From Trebouxia sp. TZW2008 (Eukaryota; Chlorophyta; Trebouxiophyceae; Trebouxiales; Trebouxiaceae), in NCBI GenBank assembly GCA_002118135.1, contig BDIU01000182.1:124001-188000 (forward strand): 64,000 nt of DNA. Reading direction: 5' to 3'. A program made the position numbers and the translations under genes. Shown here one piece after another: positions 49,579 through 61,827 of this stretch. The stretch's first letter is position 1, and each line of letters starts with the position of its first letter. The notes beneath the pieces were generated by a model. The model made no database searches, was not told the origin of the DNA, and worked only from the letters and a program-made list of their open reading frames with translations.

Positions 49579-52500
49579 ATGGATGTCGACCGGTCAGTAG
49601 CATCAGCCACGGCGCGTTCTTCCGGCAACTTTGAACGATCAGAAGATTCAAATGGCTACCATGTTGCCAGCCATCCACGAAGTCAGCGGCAAGGCAACGT
49701 TGGCAAGTCCTTCAGAAGCTTGTTCAAGGTGTGAGAGCCGTTGTTTGGCAGAACTATTTGCGACCAGCCTGATTGACCTGCCAACGTAATCTGACGCACC
49801 TCGGCACTTTGTGAACAATGAACGCCTTCACGCAGCGTGACAGACATCTGGCCAGCAAGGGATGGTTCAATCCTGAGGACTTCACCGCACAGAAGGTATG
49901 CCCCAAAAACAATGTAGAACTAGCCTATAGTCTGCACACAAATGCCAGCAGTCAGCCGTATCTATGCTGACAGTGGTGCATGCAAAATTGAGGGTGACTT
50001 TGGCTGTATCTGATACCGTGCTTGCTGTTTTTGCAGCGTGAGTGGGCCAAGCTGTCTGGAGACAAGGACAAAGTCATTGGTTGGCCTGCACACCTGTTTG
50101 AGCAGTTTGTCATTACGGTATGCCAAGTCCAGCTCAAGGCTGATGTTGCAATTCATGCCTCTAAGAGGTGTTGCGCTTACTTCGCCAGACTGTTGACTGC
50201 TACATTGCTACGTCAGGGACTGCCACCCACAACTGACGTCAAATCTGTCATCACAGATGCTGAGACAATGCGCACAGGTAAGCTCTGACACCCAGTCACA
50301 GCGTATGTATGCTCTGACGCACAGTCACTTTGCATGCATGCTGCGTTTAGAGCACACCTGGGCATATTGCCAGTTCAACCCTGGTCACGTCCCCTTTGCA
50401 AAAGCGCTGCTTCAATTGATCATGTCTACCTAGCAAATACTCTGCTGTTGTTCCTGTTTCTGACCACAAGTCGCAGCAGTGTTGCTAGCCGCTGCTTTGC
50501 TTGTTCTGACTATGACTTCCAGCAGAGTTGCCGATTGTTGCCAACTGCTGTGCAGCCAAGTCAGGCAACCTTGATGCTGATTTGAATCTGGAGCCGTCAG
50601 ATGACTCGCGGCACAGAGGGCTGAAGGGCTCCCCCTTGGCTCCCCAGGTCAGTTACTTGGATTTGACTTGCATTTCAGTTATTACTGAAATGCACCCTTG
50701 CCCGCTGTTTGCTGCGAGTTGCGCCTGCAAGCATGAGCTCACAAGACCAGCACAGCCAGTGCTGATGACTTCAGACAGCTTCAAGTCCTCGATACAGATG
50801 TCAGCAGCATTGACAGCAGCTGCAGATGTCCTATTCCCTTTGGCAGCCTGCATGTCATCTATATCTGCACCTTGTCATCATTTAGCAGCAGGCAAATTCA
50901 GCAGGCAAGTATCAGGGCAAATCAGGCAGCCAGATTGTCAGCACCTGTACAGCTAGCAAGGGCACACTATCAAGCCGCAGCATGGGAGACTGCAGACACC
51001 CTTTGAAGCAGTCACGCTGCATTGCGCTGAAGCTCTTCAGCCACTGCAAGCCACAGCACCGCAGTGACATCAGCAGGCAAGTAACCATGCAAAACAGGCA
51101 GACAGATTGTCAGCACCTCTTAGGCCAGTACGCGCAAAAGTTTGTCAAGCCCCGGCATGGCAGACTGCAGACACAGTCTCAAGCAGTTGTGCCACATTGC
51201 ACTGAATCTTATCGCCCTTTGCAAGCCAAAGCACAGCACTGACATCAGCAGGCAAGTATCAGGGCAAACCAGGCAGCCAGATTGTCAGAACCTGTCAAGC
51301 CAGTACGCTCAAAATGTTGTCAAGCCTCAGCATGTTAGACTGTAGACACAGTCTCGAGCAGTTGTGCCACATTGCACTGAATCTTATCGCCCTTTGCAAG
51401 CCAAAGCACAGCACTGACACCAGCAGGCAAGTATCAGGGCAAACCAGGCACCCAGAGTGTCAGAACCTGTCAAGCCAGTACGCTCAAATGGTTGTCAAGC
51501 CTCAGCATGATAGACTGTAGACACAGTCTCAAGCAACCATGCCGCATTGCACTGGAGCTTATCAGCCTTTGCAAGCCGAACACAGAAGCGACATCAGCAC
51601 GCAAATTGCAGGGCAAAGCAAGCAGCCAGATTGTCAGCACCTGTATAGCTAGCAAGCATACAGCATGTCAGGCCTCAGCACAGACAATCAGAGGCACAGG
51701 GCACAGCAGTCACGCTGTGTTGCAGTACAGCTCATTGCAACTGCAGCAGCATGGCCCTTAAAGACTGGGCTGCAGATGTTTGGAATGTCAGACAGCAGGC
51801 GCAACCGTGAGCAAGGAGGTTGCAATCATATCCTAGACATTTTGCCGATGACAGCAAGTTCAGGCACAACTCAAGTCTTTGGCAGCACAGCTGCAGGCAC
51901 TGTATAGCTGTTGACAATTGACAATCAGAAGCTGCAGCTGCTTCTAATGATGCTGCATCAGTTCCAATGTAATCAGAATGTCACTGGCAGCATCAATGAA
52001 TGCAAAGGATGACAGTTCAGCTGTTTGACATTGTGCAGTGTGATGCGCCACAAGAGATGTCATGCACAATGCCTGGTAGTCAGAGTGCAGAGTGTCATGC
52101 CCAACAAATCTGCAGGTGGCGCCATGATTGGCCATACAAGATGTCATGCATAGTCCCAGGCAGTCCTCCTGCAATTCTACACCGCCGTCAAGGCTGCAGC
52201 AGGCATTGTGATCAGCAACATGGGATGTCATTCGCAAATGAATCGCTGGTGCACATCAGGGATCTAATTTGACATTTGCTGATGCTGCAGGTGCTGCACA
52301 GCTAACCACCAGAGAGTCCGGTCAGCGCTGACTTGCCTAGCTTCTGCTTCCCTCATGGGATGCAGCCCAACCTGCTGAAGCACACGCGCAGCACTGCGAT
52401 CAGCCACATCAGACTTCATACGCAACTTCAACAACAGCAACACACACCTGCAATACATACCCGCTGATGTTGCAGGTGCTGTACAGCTACCCTCCAGAGA

Positions 52501-55500
52501 GTCCCGTCAGCGCTGACCTGCCTAGCTTCTGCTTCCCCCATGGGGTGCAGCCCACCCTGCTGGAGCGCACCCCCAGCATGAGCTCCCTGAATGACCTGCT
52601 GTACAGCCAGAGCTACCTCAACTCAGATGCCAATTCTTTCATCTTCCTCCTCAAGGTGAATTGATTACAGTCAGGAGCCCTTCTACTCAGCTGCCCTACA
52701 GTAGCGTATGATGCTCATCAACATCGCGTAGCTCTCATGCTTGTGGCTACAAGTGAAACCATAGCAAGCTGGCATAGCAAGACAGGACTCAGGCCATACA
52801 ATTGTACTATCTGTGCTGGAATGCAGAGCAGCACATCTCTATCATGTGAATGCTACATGCTTATGCATCATATATATCTAGCCAGTTCTTACTGTTTGTC
52901 ACCTATAATTGACATTGCTCTTAACAAGTGGGACGTGGGTTCAGGTAGCGGACAACTTGCCTCTGTATGGGGTGTGCTGCTACATGGAGGAGATGTTGCA
53001 CAGGCCGCCCTCTCTGCTCAAGGCCATGTACCCAGACTGCAACATGCCCCTCACACGTTATATGGTTGCTGCGCCACGCTGCTACTGCTTCCTGACCCAC
53101 TACCCTTTCTTCAGTGTGCACATGAAGGTGGGTTGAAACTTTATGTTTTTCTGTACAAACAGATTTTGAAAATCGGCAAATGTATAGAGTCTGTACATTA
53201 TTTGAGATCACAAGGTCTGTTGCAGCGTGGTTGCTGCGCCACGCTGCTACTGCTTCCTGACACAATATCCTTTCTTCCGTGTGCGCATGAAGGTGGGTTG
53301 AAACTTTACGTTTTTTTGTACAAACAGATTTTGAAAATCGGCAAATGTATAGAGTCTGTACATTATTTGAGATCATAAGGTCTGCTGCAGCGTGGTTGCT
53401 GCGCCACGCTGCTACTGCTTCCTGACACAATATCCTTTCTTCAGTGTGCGCATGAAGTTGGCTGTGGACCCTGCTGATTTATGCATGACCATCATGCCTT
53501 ATTGCCAGTGACCATTATGCCTTATTGCCAATGACCATGAGTACAGAACCTGTCTCTTTTTATGGGATGACCCACTCAGTGAGATGCATTTTGACTACTG
53601 TTGGTTTGTGGTTTGGGAGGGGCGTTTCTTGCAGCAATCTGGTATGCTGTCGCAGAGAGTGAATTGCAGTGCCATGATGCAAAGAATGGCAGCAAAGAAA
53701 CATTTACTGCAGCCTGGCTCAAACCACTGCTCTACGCGCGCATCAGCACCTGTGTATATGTGTCAGCAAGGCCTTGAACTTAGCCTCAACATTGCCATGA
53801 GCCGCAGCACAAACCTGTCATGTTGCTGCTTGTCTGCATGAGCTTGACAGTTAGCAGCTTCACAGGAAATGATGCGGACAGCATGTTGTAGGTGCTGCAT
53901 ATGATTCTGGGCCTGGAGCGTCTAGACAGAATCACAATGTTCATTGATGAAGTAGCTAGTATGCCCCTGGGGGGTGGCAGGGGGCTATCAGGGCGGCTAG
54001 ACAGCAGGGAGTTGCCCAAACATGCAGTGGTGGCCGCCGCTGGCCAGAGTACCAGCTCATCTGCACAGCAGGACCGTGAGCAGGAACAGCGGCGGCGGCA
54101 GCGGCAGGCCACAGCTGTGGAGCAGCTGCGGAGCGGTGGCGCCCCTGTTGGACCATCACCTCTGGGTGGCCGCAGTAGCATGCCAGAGCTGCATGCGCCA
54201 CCGCCAGCTGTGGCGACCAGACCACAGACTAGAGAGTCCTCCTTCCCACTCAACCCCCATCAGTCATACGATGAGGAGTGGGGGACCATGGGGGGTTCAG
54301 CTGGGGGTGGTCACGACTCAGACAGTGATGTATATCTAACGCCCCAGGCAAATATTGCTCAGCAAGGTGCCAACTTCAGTCAGACAGGCAGTCCTGATGC
54401 TAGTCCCAAGCAGCCATCGTTAGGTGAGAAAACAGCCACCAATGCTGGTTTTCCGCCCAAATCTGGCGCCAATTCTCAGACCCTCCCACAGCCGCAATCA
54501 CAATCCTCACAGCGGCAACCCTTGCTGTTGCCTCAGCGGCGGCTTGACCTTGCCTCTTCTGCTTCAGCACCTACCAGCACGCCCCCTGGCCCCCCCACTG
54601 GCCCCCCTAGCACCCCAGAGCGCCCCCATCCCACAATACCCGGCAAATTCTACAGCCCGCAAAGTCAAGCGGCGCCACAGCTGCAGCAAAGGTCGCCTTC
54701 AAGCCTGTTGTCTAGGGCTTCAGCCAGAATTAGGGTTGCTTTAGAAGCCTCAGAGGCCACTATCAAGGCAGGGCCTGCTGACCCACCTCCCCGTCTGTCT
54801 GGGCTGCCCCCCAGCAGTGGCCACCGCCGCACATACTCCCAGCAGGTGAGCTGATTGACAACACACCAATTGCATGACTACAGAGACAGCCGCATAGACC
54901 AGCTGAAGCTTGCACAAGCAACATTCAACACGGCGTATGATGTTATCATCAGCTGTACTTGCAGCTTTTGCCTGCAAACAAAGTTGATGGAAACGACAGT
55001 GTAATCATCTGCCAAGTTGCAATTGAAACGTCTTCAAGCTCTATCGCTGCCTGGAAACATTGCCTGAGAAGGACACCACAGCTGCGTTTGAAAGTCCGGA
55101 GGACCTGTGTATTAGCTGACAGCAGTGTTTCTCCTTTGTCAATAGCCTTCATGGCAGTAGAACAGCAAAACTGAGTAGGGACAGCTTTGAAATGCTGCCT
55201 TGCAAGCTGAACATGACCTGCGTCCAACTGGGGCTGGGAGCTTATCCTCACCCTTGCTGGCTTTTTGGTTTTGTAGGTACCCAACAGCATTGGTAACAGC
55301 AGCATGCACAGGCGCACAAGCTCCTGGCAGGATCAACAGCAGCAGCAGCAGCCGCAGCAGCAGCAGCAGGCCTTGCAGAGTCAATCAGGCATGGTCAGCA
55401 GGGGTAGTGAGAGCACCCTAGGGGGTTACATGACAGCCCCCAGCGAAGCCCCCTCAGGCCTTTCTGAAGCAAGTAACCCTGGAGCAACATCACTGGCAAA

Positions 55501-58500
55501 TGTCCAGCAGCATCTGAGGAACATCAGCGCACAGTCACTGTCTGGGTTCTCAGACACAGGAACGCCTGTTGCATCGGAGCCAGGGAGGGGGCTGGGAGGG
55601 GGCGCCCAGAAGGGCCCACATGGGGTTCACAGGGAGGGGTATGAGTCACCGGCTTCCCAGCAAGCTGCTGTGGGTCAGCGCTCTAGGACTTCAAGCTGGG
55701 ATGGATCTGGGGAGCGGCCTGCTGGCAGGCAGAACTCAGACCCAAGTATAGCTTCATTTGATGGACAATGCTGCTTTCCATTGGATACACAGGCATTGCG
55801 ACTGTGTGGTACATGTGAACAGCTCTGTTGGCTGGCTGAAGCATGTCACATCATTTGCTTTCTTCCGCCTGTTCTGCACACTGTCGAGCTTCCTGCAGCC
55901 AGCCTTTACATGCAAGTATACCTTCTGCCATGCACCCTGCTATGTTCTACCTTGTACACTGTGAATCTCCCTGCACAACTGCAGCACTAGCTCTTGTCAG
56001 CTGTAGTAAGCATCACGATACGAGTCAGGTCAGCAGGCAAATGGAGTCAGCCTCAAGTCTGATGTGTAGTGCTTTTTGTCAGTAAATTGACAGCATTTGC
56101 CATCATCTCAGCACAATGTTTTGCGAGACAAGCTGCGTTTGGCATGCATCCGCATGTCTCATTGCACAGAGTGATACCACAAAGTGTTTTGGCCGGCATT
56201 CTGGCAGTGAATGAAAAGCTCGCAAAGTCTGAATGTGTGATTCCTTGCAGTGGCGCCAGTGAGCCCATTTGCAATGGTCAATCAGCAGCCGACTGATGTA
56301 CCCGCACAGTGGCAGACCTTTGACCAGCCTGAAGCTTTCAGGCAGCAGCAGGACCCCCAGCAGCCCCCCTGGGGTCAACAAAGCCCCAGCTCAGCTACAG
56401 GAAAACAACAGCCCTGGGGTCAGAGTCAGGGGCAGGTGCAACAATTCCAACAGCAGGGGCAACAGCCCTGGGTGCAGGGCCAAATGCAGCAGCCTGGGGG
56501 GCAAGGGCAACAGCCCTGGGGGCAAGAGCAGGTGCATCAACAGTCTCAAAGGGGGCAGCCCCCCCAGCAGGGCGGTGGATGGGTACCCAGCCAAGGCCAG
56601 GCAGGTGACCCCCAGGGCTCTGGTGGCATTCAGTATAGCCAGCAGCAGCCGGCGTGGGTGCAGAGGCAGGGCCAGGTGCTGCAACAGCCCCAGGTGCTTG
56701 CTCAGCAAAAGCCCTCATGGCAATCAGATTACTGGTCGCAGGGGCCAGGGGCTGCACCGCAGCAGCCTTTGAGCCAGGTCCGACCACAACATCCCTGGGG
56801 TCAGCAACAGGGTGGCCTATTGCAGAGCGATTCACTACAAGCACAGAATCAGCCGCCATCAGGTCTCCAATCAGGGCCTGTACAGCATCTGGTTCATGGT
56901 GGGGAGGGCCAGCCCTTGTGGTCAATCCACCAGACCCCTCCACTGAATCAGGGCTTGACGTTGCAAGAGCCTAAGCAGCAACAACACGGTAGCACCCAGT
57001 TGCCTGGGCAAAGCCTTTCTGCACAACAGGCTGAAGCACAAGCAATCGCGCAAAGGCCGTGGCTGCAGTCTCAAGGGCAGGGCACTATGCAGCCGCCTCC
57101 AGGGCAGGACACTTTGCAGCAGCCCCCAGGGCGGTTGCAAAACGCCCCTTCTGGTGTGCCCCTTGAGCACCGCAGCAAGACCATCAGGACGATGTCCTTC
57201 CGACAGGTTGTGCGAAGCGCCAGTGAGGGGGATGCGATGTCTCTGCAGACTGAACCAGCCACTGCATTGCAGGTGCTGTTTTTGTAGAGATAATGCTGTT
57301 ATGTCATATGCACTTCCATGTACCGGAGGTCATACATACATGCCGAAAGACATACAGATCAGCTCATGACTGGCCTGGGAGGAGATCCTGCAGAAAGCTG
57401 CCATCTGCTCTTAGTTTCCGCTGCCCGTCACTTGCTGCACTCCAAGCTGTACAGCTGACAGCAGTTTTGAAGATCCGCTTGGAACAGCTGACTGTCACTG
57501 TAGAGTTGTAGCTACACTCTTGACCTGCCTGAGATGTGTGCAAGACAGCCAGTCAATTGGAGTCAGTGACGCAGTCAGTCAGCAAGCAAGCACATGAGTG
57601 AGTGAGTGCGTAGTGAGTGAGTGAGTGAGTGAGTGAGTGAGTTAGTTAGTTAGTCAGTTAGTTAGTGAGTAAGTGAGTGAGTGAGTGATTGAGTGAGTGA
57701 GTGCAGAGTCAACAAACCAGAAACTAGTAGAGGGCTTAGTGAGACAATGCGCTTTGCTAGTTTCTGGTCAGAGGGTCAAAAGGCAATGAATGAAAGAATA
57801 ATGAAGGAGCAGTGGCTGGCGTTGCAGGTAATGCAGGCATATCACATCAGCTCAGTCCCTCAGCCCGGTCAGGAGTTTGAGTTTTGCCCAGACCCCAGCT
57901 TGCAGCCCGTCCACTACCTTAGGGGACGCGCCTCAGAGGGACTGGGGGCGCACTACGTGCACAGAGCTGCTATTGCTGCTGCTGAGGCTGAAGCTGGGGA
58001 AGGGTTGGCCTGTTGGACTGTGGCTGCACTGTGCCAGTCGCTCAGCCTGGACAACATCTTGCTGCTACTCACAGGTCAGCTGCTGTTTACACTAGTGATA
58101 TGAATCGATAGTTGTTAAGTCAGAGGGGTCAAGATGCTTGTGTTGTAAGCTTGGTCAGTCTCCTGCTGCTGCTAAGGCTGAAGCTGGTGAAGGGCTAGCT
58201 TGTTGGACTGTGGCTGCGCTGTGCCAGTCGCTCAGCCTGGACAACATCTTGCTGCTACTCACAGGTGCTGCTGCTGTTTACACTAGTGATACAAATCGAC
58301 AGTATCTTGTTGAGTCAGAGGGGTCAAGATGCTTGTGTTGTAAGCTTGGTCAGTCTGTTGCTGCTGCTAGGCTGAAGCTGGTGATGGGCTGGCTTGTTGG
58401 ACTGTGGCCGCGCTGTGCCAGTCCTTGAGCCTGGACAACCTCCTGCTGCTACTCACAGCTTGGTTGCCATGCAGCTCTGTTTGCAAAAGTAGTCTGGTTT

Positions 58501-61043
58501 CTCTTGTGGGCATCATTGAACTTCAAATGTCTGTGGCTGCGCTGTGCCAGTTTGGACAACATCTTGCTGATATATACAGGTTGGCTGCCATTGACACTGA
58601 ATCTAATATGACTGTGGCTGATGAGATGTGGGTTCTCTTCCCATGCTGTTGCCTCCCTGCGCCCTGCATGGCACCATGACAGCACATTGCTCATGGCCTT
58701 CTGTCATGCAAGGGCACCAGCTGGTGATGTGCAGATATAGCTTCAGCCTGCTGAGCTTCATGCGTCTTCTGTGTGCACTGCCTATCTTCTGCTTGCTGCA
58801 ACCCTTTTCCTGCCACAGCTGACACAGTCTGCTTCCATGGGGCAAGTGTATTGCTGGAGAGACAGCTGTTGTCGTTCTGCCTCACAACTAGTACGCCCAA
58901 GTGTTTGTGTGCTGGCCTCAATCTGTCTATTGTGACCCTTTGCCTACAGCTCATCATGTCTCTAACTGTGGTGCAGAGGTCTTGCTGAACAAGCGCTTGA
59001 TGATTGAGCACGTGCATGCTCTCCCTCGTCCCTCTGCTTGTGTCCTTCTCATACCGCAACAGTACATTTCTGTGGTGCAGATGTACTGCTGGAGAAGCAG
59101 CTGGTGATGTGATGCTCCAACATTGGCCTGTTGAGCACGTGCATGCTGTCCCTCGTTCCGCTGCTTGTGTCCTTCACACACCGCAACTGACCCAGTACAT
59201 ATCCATGGTGCAGGTGTACTGCTGGAGAAGCAGCTGGTGATTTTTTGCCCCAACATTGGCCTGTTGAGCACGTGCATGCTGTCCCTCGTTCCGCTGCTTG
59301 TGTCCTTCACACACCGCAACTAACCCAGTGCATATCCATGGTGCAGGTGTACTGCTGGAGAAGCAGCTGGTGATGTTTTGCCCCAACATCGGTCTGCTGA
59401 GCACCTGCGTGCTGTCCTTGATCCCCTTGCTGCGGCCTTTTGCGTGGCACAGCCTGCTGGCACCTGTCCTGCCGGATAAGCTGCTCAGCTTCCTGGAGGC
59501 TCCTGTACCCTTCGTCATTGGTGTTCAGGTTAGTCATCGTCTGTCAGCATGAGTAAGGGACAAACACATTCTGCTGCTGTTTGCAGAGGCAGGCTGCTCA
59601 TGGGCTCTTTGAGCTTGACGCATAAGCTGCTGAGCCTCCTGAAGGCTCCTGCACCCTTTGTTATTGAAGTTCATTTGAGTCATCATCAGTCATATCATTG
59701 ATGCATAAGACCCCAGCAATCATTGTCTGGACAGCTGAGCTGCTCAGCTGTCTCAAAGCTTCTGTGCGGTTTGTCATTGGTGTCCAGGTGAGTCATGATT
59801 TGCACCAATCATGCACAGTCATCATGACCAAGCAGGCATGCATGATCCATGGCAATTGCGGTCTCAACACACAAGCTGCTCAGCTTTCAGAGGTTCCTAT
59901 GCCATTTGTCACCGCTGGCCAGGCGAGTCATCATCAGTCATGCGTCATGAATACTCATCAGTTGTCATCTGGTGATAGGAATCATGATGCTGGCAGGGGG
60001 CAGCAGGTTTGACAGCATGAAAGGCCTGCACAGCAAGCCAAGCATTTTTGCTCGTTTTATACAGCACACCGTGTAATCTGTTCACTCATGCACGCACACC
60101 ATAGACAAGTTGATCAAGGCCAACCAACATCAATGCTTGGGGTGCAGTACAAAACAAGTGAGGTGCGGGCCAAGTGCAGCGGCTTGATGCGGGTCAACCT
60201 GTACAAGGACCAGATCAAGACTGCAGGCAGCATGCCTCCTCTACCCAATGACAAGGCCCTGTTTGCCTCCTTGCGGCCTGCCTACAATGTGCTGAAGGCT
60301 GCTGGCAAGGACAGAGCCCGTGGGCGGCCCATGTATGCCATCAGTGAGGAGCAGAAGCGAGCTGCTGATTCTCTGCTCAAGGTGAGACAAAAGCACCAAT
60401 GACACAATTGGTCACAAAGGGTTGCAGTAAGATAAGGCCCTGTTTGCATCCTCGTGGCCTGCCTACAATGTGCTGAAGGCAGCTGGCAAGGATTGAGCAT
60501 GTGGGCGGCCCATGCATGCCATCAGTGAGGAGCAGAAGCAAGCTGCTGTCTCCCTGCTCAAGGTGAGACAAGAGAGTATTGCAACTTTTGAAGGTTGTCA
60601 CACTCACTTCAACGACACAAAGAGAGCTTATAAGCAAAAGCAGAAGCGAGCTGCTGGTTTTCTGCTGGTGGTGAGACAAGGCTGTAGCAACCCTTTCTGA
60701 CATCAGATGCACTCGTGCTGTGGCGCATTCATCCTGACCATTGTGTGAGTGTGCCAAATCAAGTTGTTGATGTTACGGTACACGCCCATAGCTGCTGTGA
60801 CTAATCAGGTTGCTGCCTATGGCTCACTGCTGTCCTGTGATGCAGGCATTGCAAGACTACTTGACCAGCATCTGCGGGGAGCTTCAATCATATGCCATCA
60901 CTGATGTTCAGACACCAGATCGTGCTGCTGTACTGTTGAAGGATGCGTTCATTGAGTCCTTCCCAGCACGGGATCGGGCATTTGTGAGGCAATTCACTGA
61001 GACCCAGATGTTTTCTGTGTACTGCGACACTGTTATTAAATAG
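49579..61043 (+). CDS. Tripartite DENN-domain protein, 14 exons
   Basis: A DENN protein, a family that usually acts as a GDP-GTP exchange factor for Rab GTPases in membrane traffic. Exons 49579-49728, 49836-49895, 50037-50117, 50217-50277, 50556-50647, 52476-52655, 52945-53127, 53892-54845, 55277-55745, 56251-57272, 57828-58074, 59347-59528, 60148-60381 and 60846-61043; 4113 nt, 1370 aa, all phases close. The N-terminal part matches plant DENN (AEX-3) proteins (KREWAKL, GLPPTTDVKS), followed by uDENN (149-290; SFCFPHGV, RTPSMSSLNDLL, APRCYCFLTHYPFFSVH), cDENN (about 1100-1230; SLSLDNILLLLTG, EAPVPFVIGVQ) and dDENN (about 1230-1370; VLLKDAFIESFP, FTETQMFSVY). An insertion of some 800 residues between uDENN and cDENN is Ser/Pro-rich, then Gln-rich with QQPWGQ-like repeats. 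The introns contain ladders of decayed exon copies. Confidence 0.95.
50930..51660 (+). repeat. About 174-bp tandem repeat in DENN intron 5
   Basis: Five equivalent points (CAGATTGTCAGCACC or close variants at 50931, 51113, 51278, 51453 and 51627) mark four full units of 165-182 bp. The centre units are the most alike; the outer ones are diverged. No coding potential shared with the DENN exons is evident. Confidence 0.9.
51960..52260. repeat. Degenerate short repeats around GATGTCATGCA
   Basis: The motif GATGTCATGC or close variants recurs at roughly 80-bp spacing in the same intron, downstream of the 174-bp array. Confidence 0.5.
52290..52400 (+). repeat. Dead copy of DENN exon 6
   Basis: Preceded by GATGCTGCAG and very similar to the start of exon 6 (PPESPVSADLPSFCFPHG), but with a stop codon at the Tyr position of VLYSYPP and other changes. 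The intact exon begins at 52476. Confidence 0.85.
53128..53456 (+). repeat. Two near-identical copies of DENN exon 7 end plus intron
   Basis: Units of about 165 bp repeat the last part of exon 7, its donor and about 90 bp of intron. They differ from each other at few positions, making this the youngest-looking duplication in the window. Confidence 0.9.
57585..57700. repeat. GTGA/GTTA tetranucleotide microsatellite
   Basis: Long runs of GTGA with an internal GTTA stretch in DENN intron 10, about 130 bp before exon 11. Confidence 0.95.
58130..58585 (+). repeat. Copies of DENN exon 11 donor edge
   Basis: The end of exon 11 (LACWTVAALCQSLSLDNILL) recurs at about 58150-58265 and 58345-58460, with a shorter remnant at about 58525-58580. 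The first copy is still open to the same donor context. Confidence 0.85.
58700..59346 (+). repeat. Ladder of DENN exon 12 acceptor-edge copies
   Basis: Copies begin at about 58709, 58846, 58977, 59081 and 59214; the real exon begins at 59347. The last two steps are exactly 133 bp. Similarity to the real exon rises towards it. The 59081 copy has an early in-frame stop; the 59214 copy stays open for about 35 codons before a stop. Confidence 0.88.
59600..59945 (+). repeat. Copies of DENN exon 12 donor edge
   Basis: Three decayed repeats of the exon 12 end (KLLSFLEAPVPFVIGVQ) and its intron start at about 59620-59690, 59735-59800 and 59865-59945. Confidence 0.8.
60425..60680 (+). repeat. Copies of DENN exon 13 donor edge
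   Basis: A long copy at 60436-60566 with an in-frame stop (AAGGATTGAGC), then a short remnant at about 60640-60680, both ending in GGTGAGACAA-like donor sequence as in the real exon. Confidence 0.85.
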
Positions 61044-61827
61044 ATAAGGGGCAAGTTAGTCCAACTTCTCAGTTGCATCCGCCTAAGTGTAACCCAAATG
61101 TCAGAGGCTTGTTAATCAGCTGCAGCCTGCACTGTAGATCAGCTGAGGTATTGTGCATCAGTCGAGCGCTTGTAGCAAGTGAAGCTTTTAGCAAGTGAAG
61201 AATATGTTGACTGTGAAGCTTGAGAAACCCTTTAGACACAATACATTCATGACCTTAGCAGCTAGCTAGCCTATGGCAATTTATTTCAGACAAGTCATCA
61301 GCAGCTTTAAGATCTGCAAATGATACATGCAGCAACCCTGGAAACGCTGGTGCATATGAGCAAAATGCATAAGCACCTGATCAGCTGCACTCATTGCAAC
61401 ACTCTAGCAGTGACCGCAAACAAGGATGACAACAGGAAGATTTGAGGTCTAAGCAAGTCGAATGTGCATCATAATTGGCTAGCACACATCTGTTTATTCT
61501 GTCTGGATTGAAGCAACTTGTCTCAGCCTGTTTGGCAATGTGTGCGACATTCGTTGCAAAGACTCAGCATGTTCTCAGTCTCTCGCCAGACCCTGTTAAT
61601 CCTGTATAAGCAACTGGAAAATTGTGCTGCACAGACAGCTTGCCCCTTCAACCCTCATGCGTTTGCTGCCTGCTGCTCGACTGTGACAGCAAAAAGCTGT
61701 TGCAGCACGTGAGCCCAATGCAGCAGACTTGCTTTGCCACATGTCCATGAAATTGTGTCTGTGAAGTTGTCTCCTTGAGACTATGCCTTTGCAACTCAGT
61801 CTGCTCTTGGCATTGGCAGCCTGATAC
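61044..61827. other. Convergent 3' flanks
   Basis: 784 bp between the stop codons of the DENN gene (+) and the glycosyltransferase gene (-). No coding signal that I can support. Confidence 0.5.

Noticed and set aside
56391..57170. Leu/Pro-rich minus-strand frames opposite DENN exon 10
   Set aside because: They mirror the Gln/Pro-rich coding exon on the plus strand; the plus frame is in phase with exons 9 and 11.
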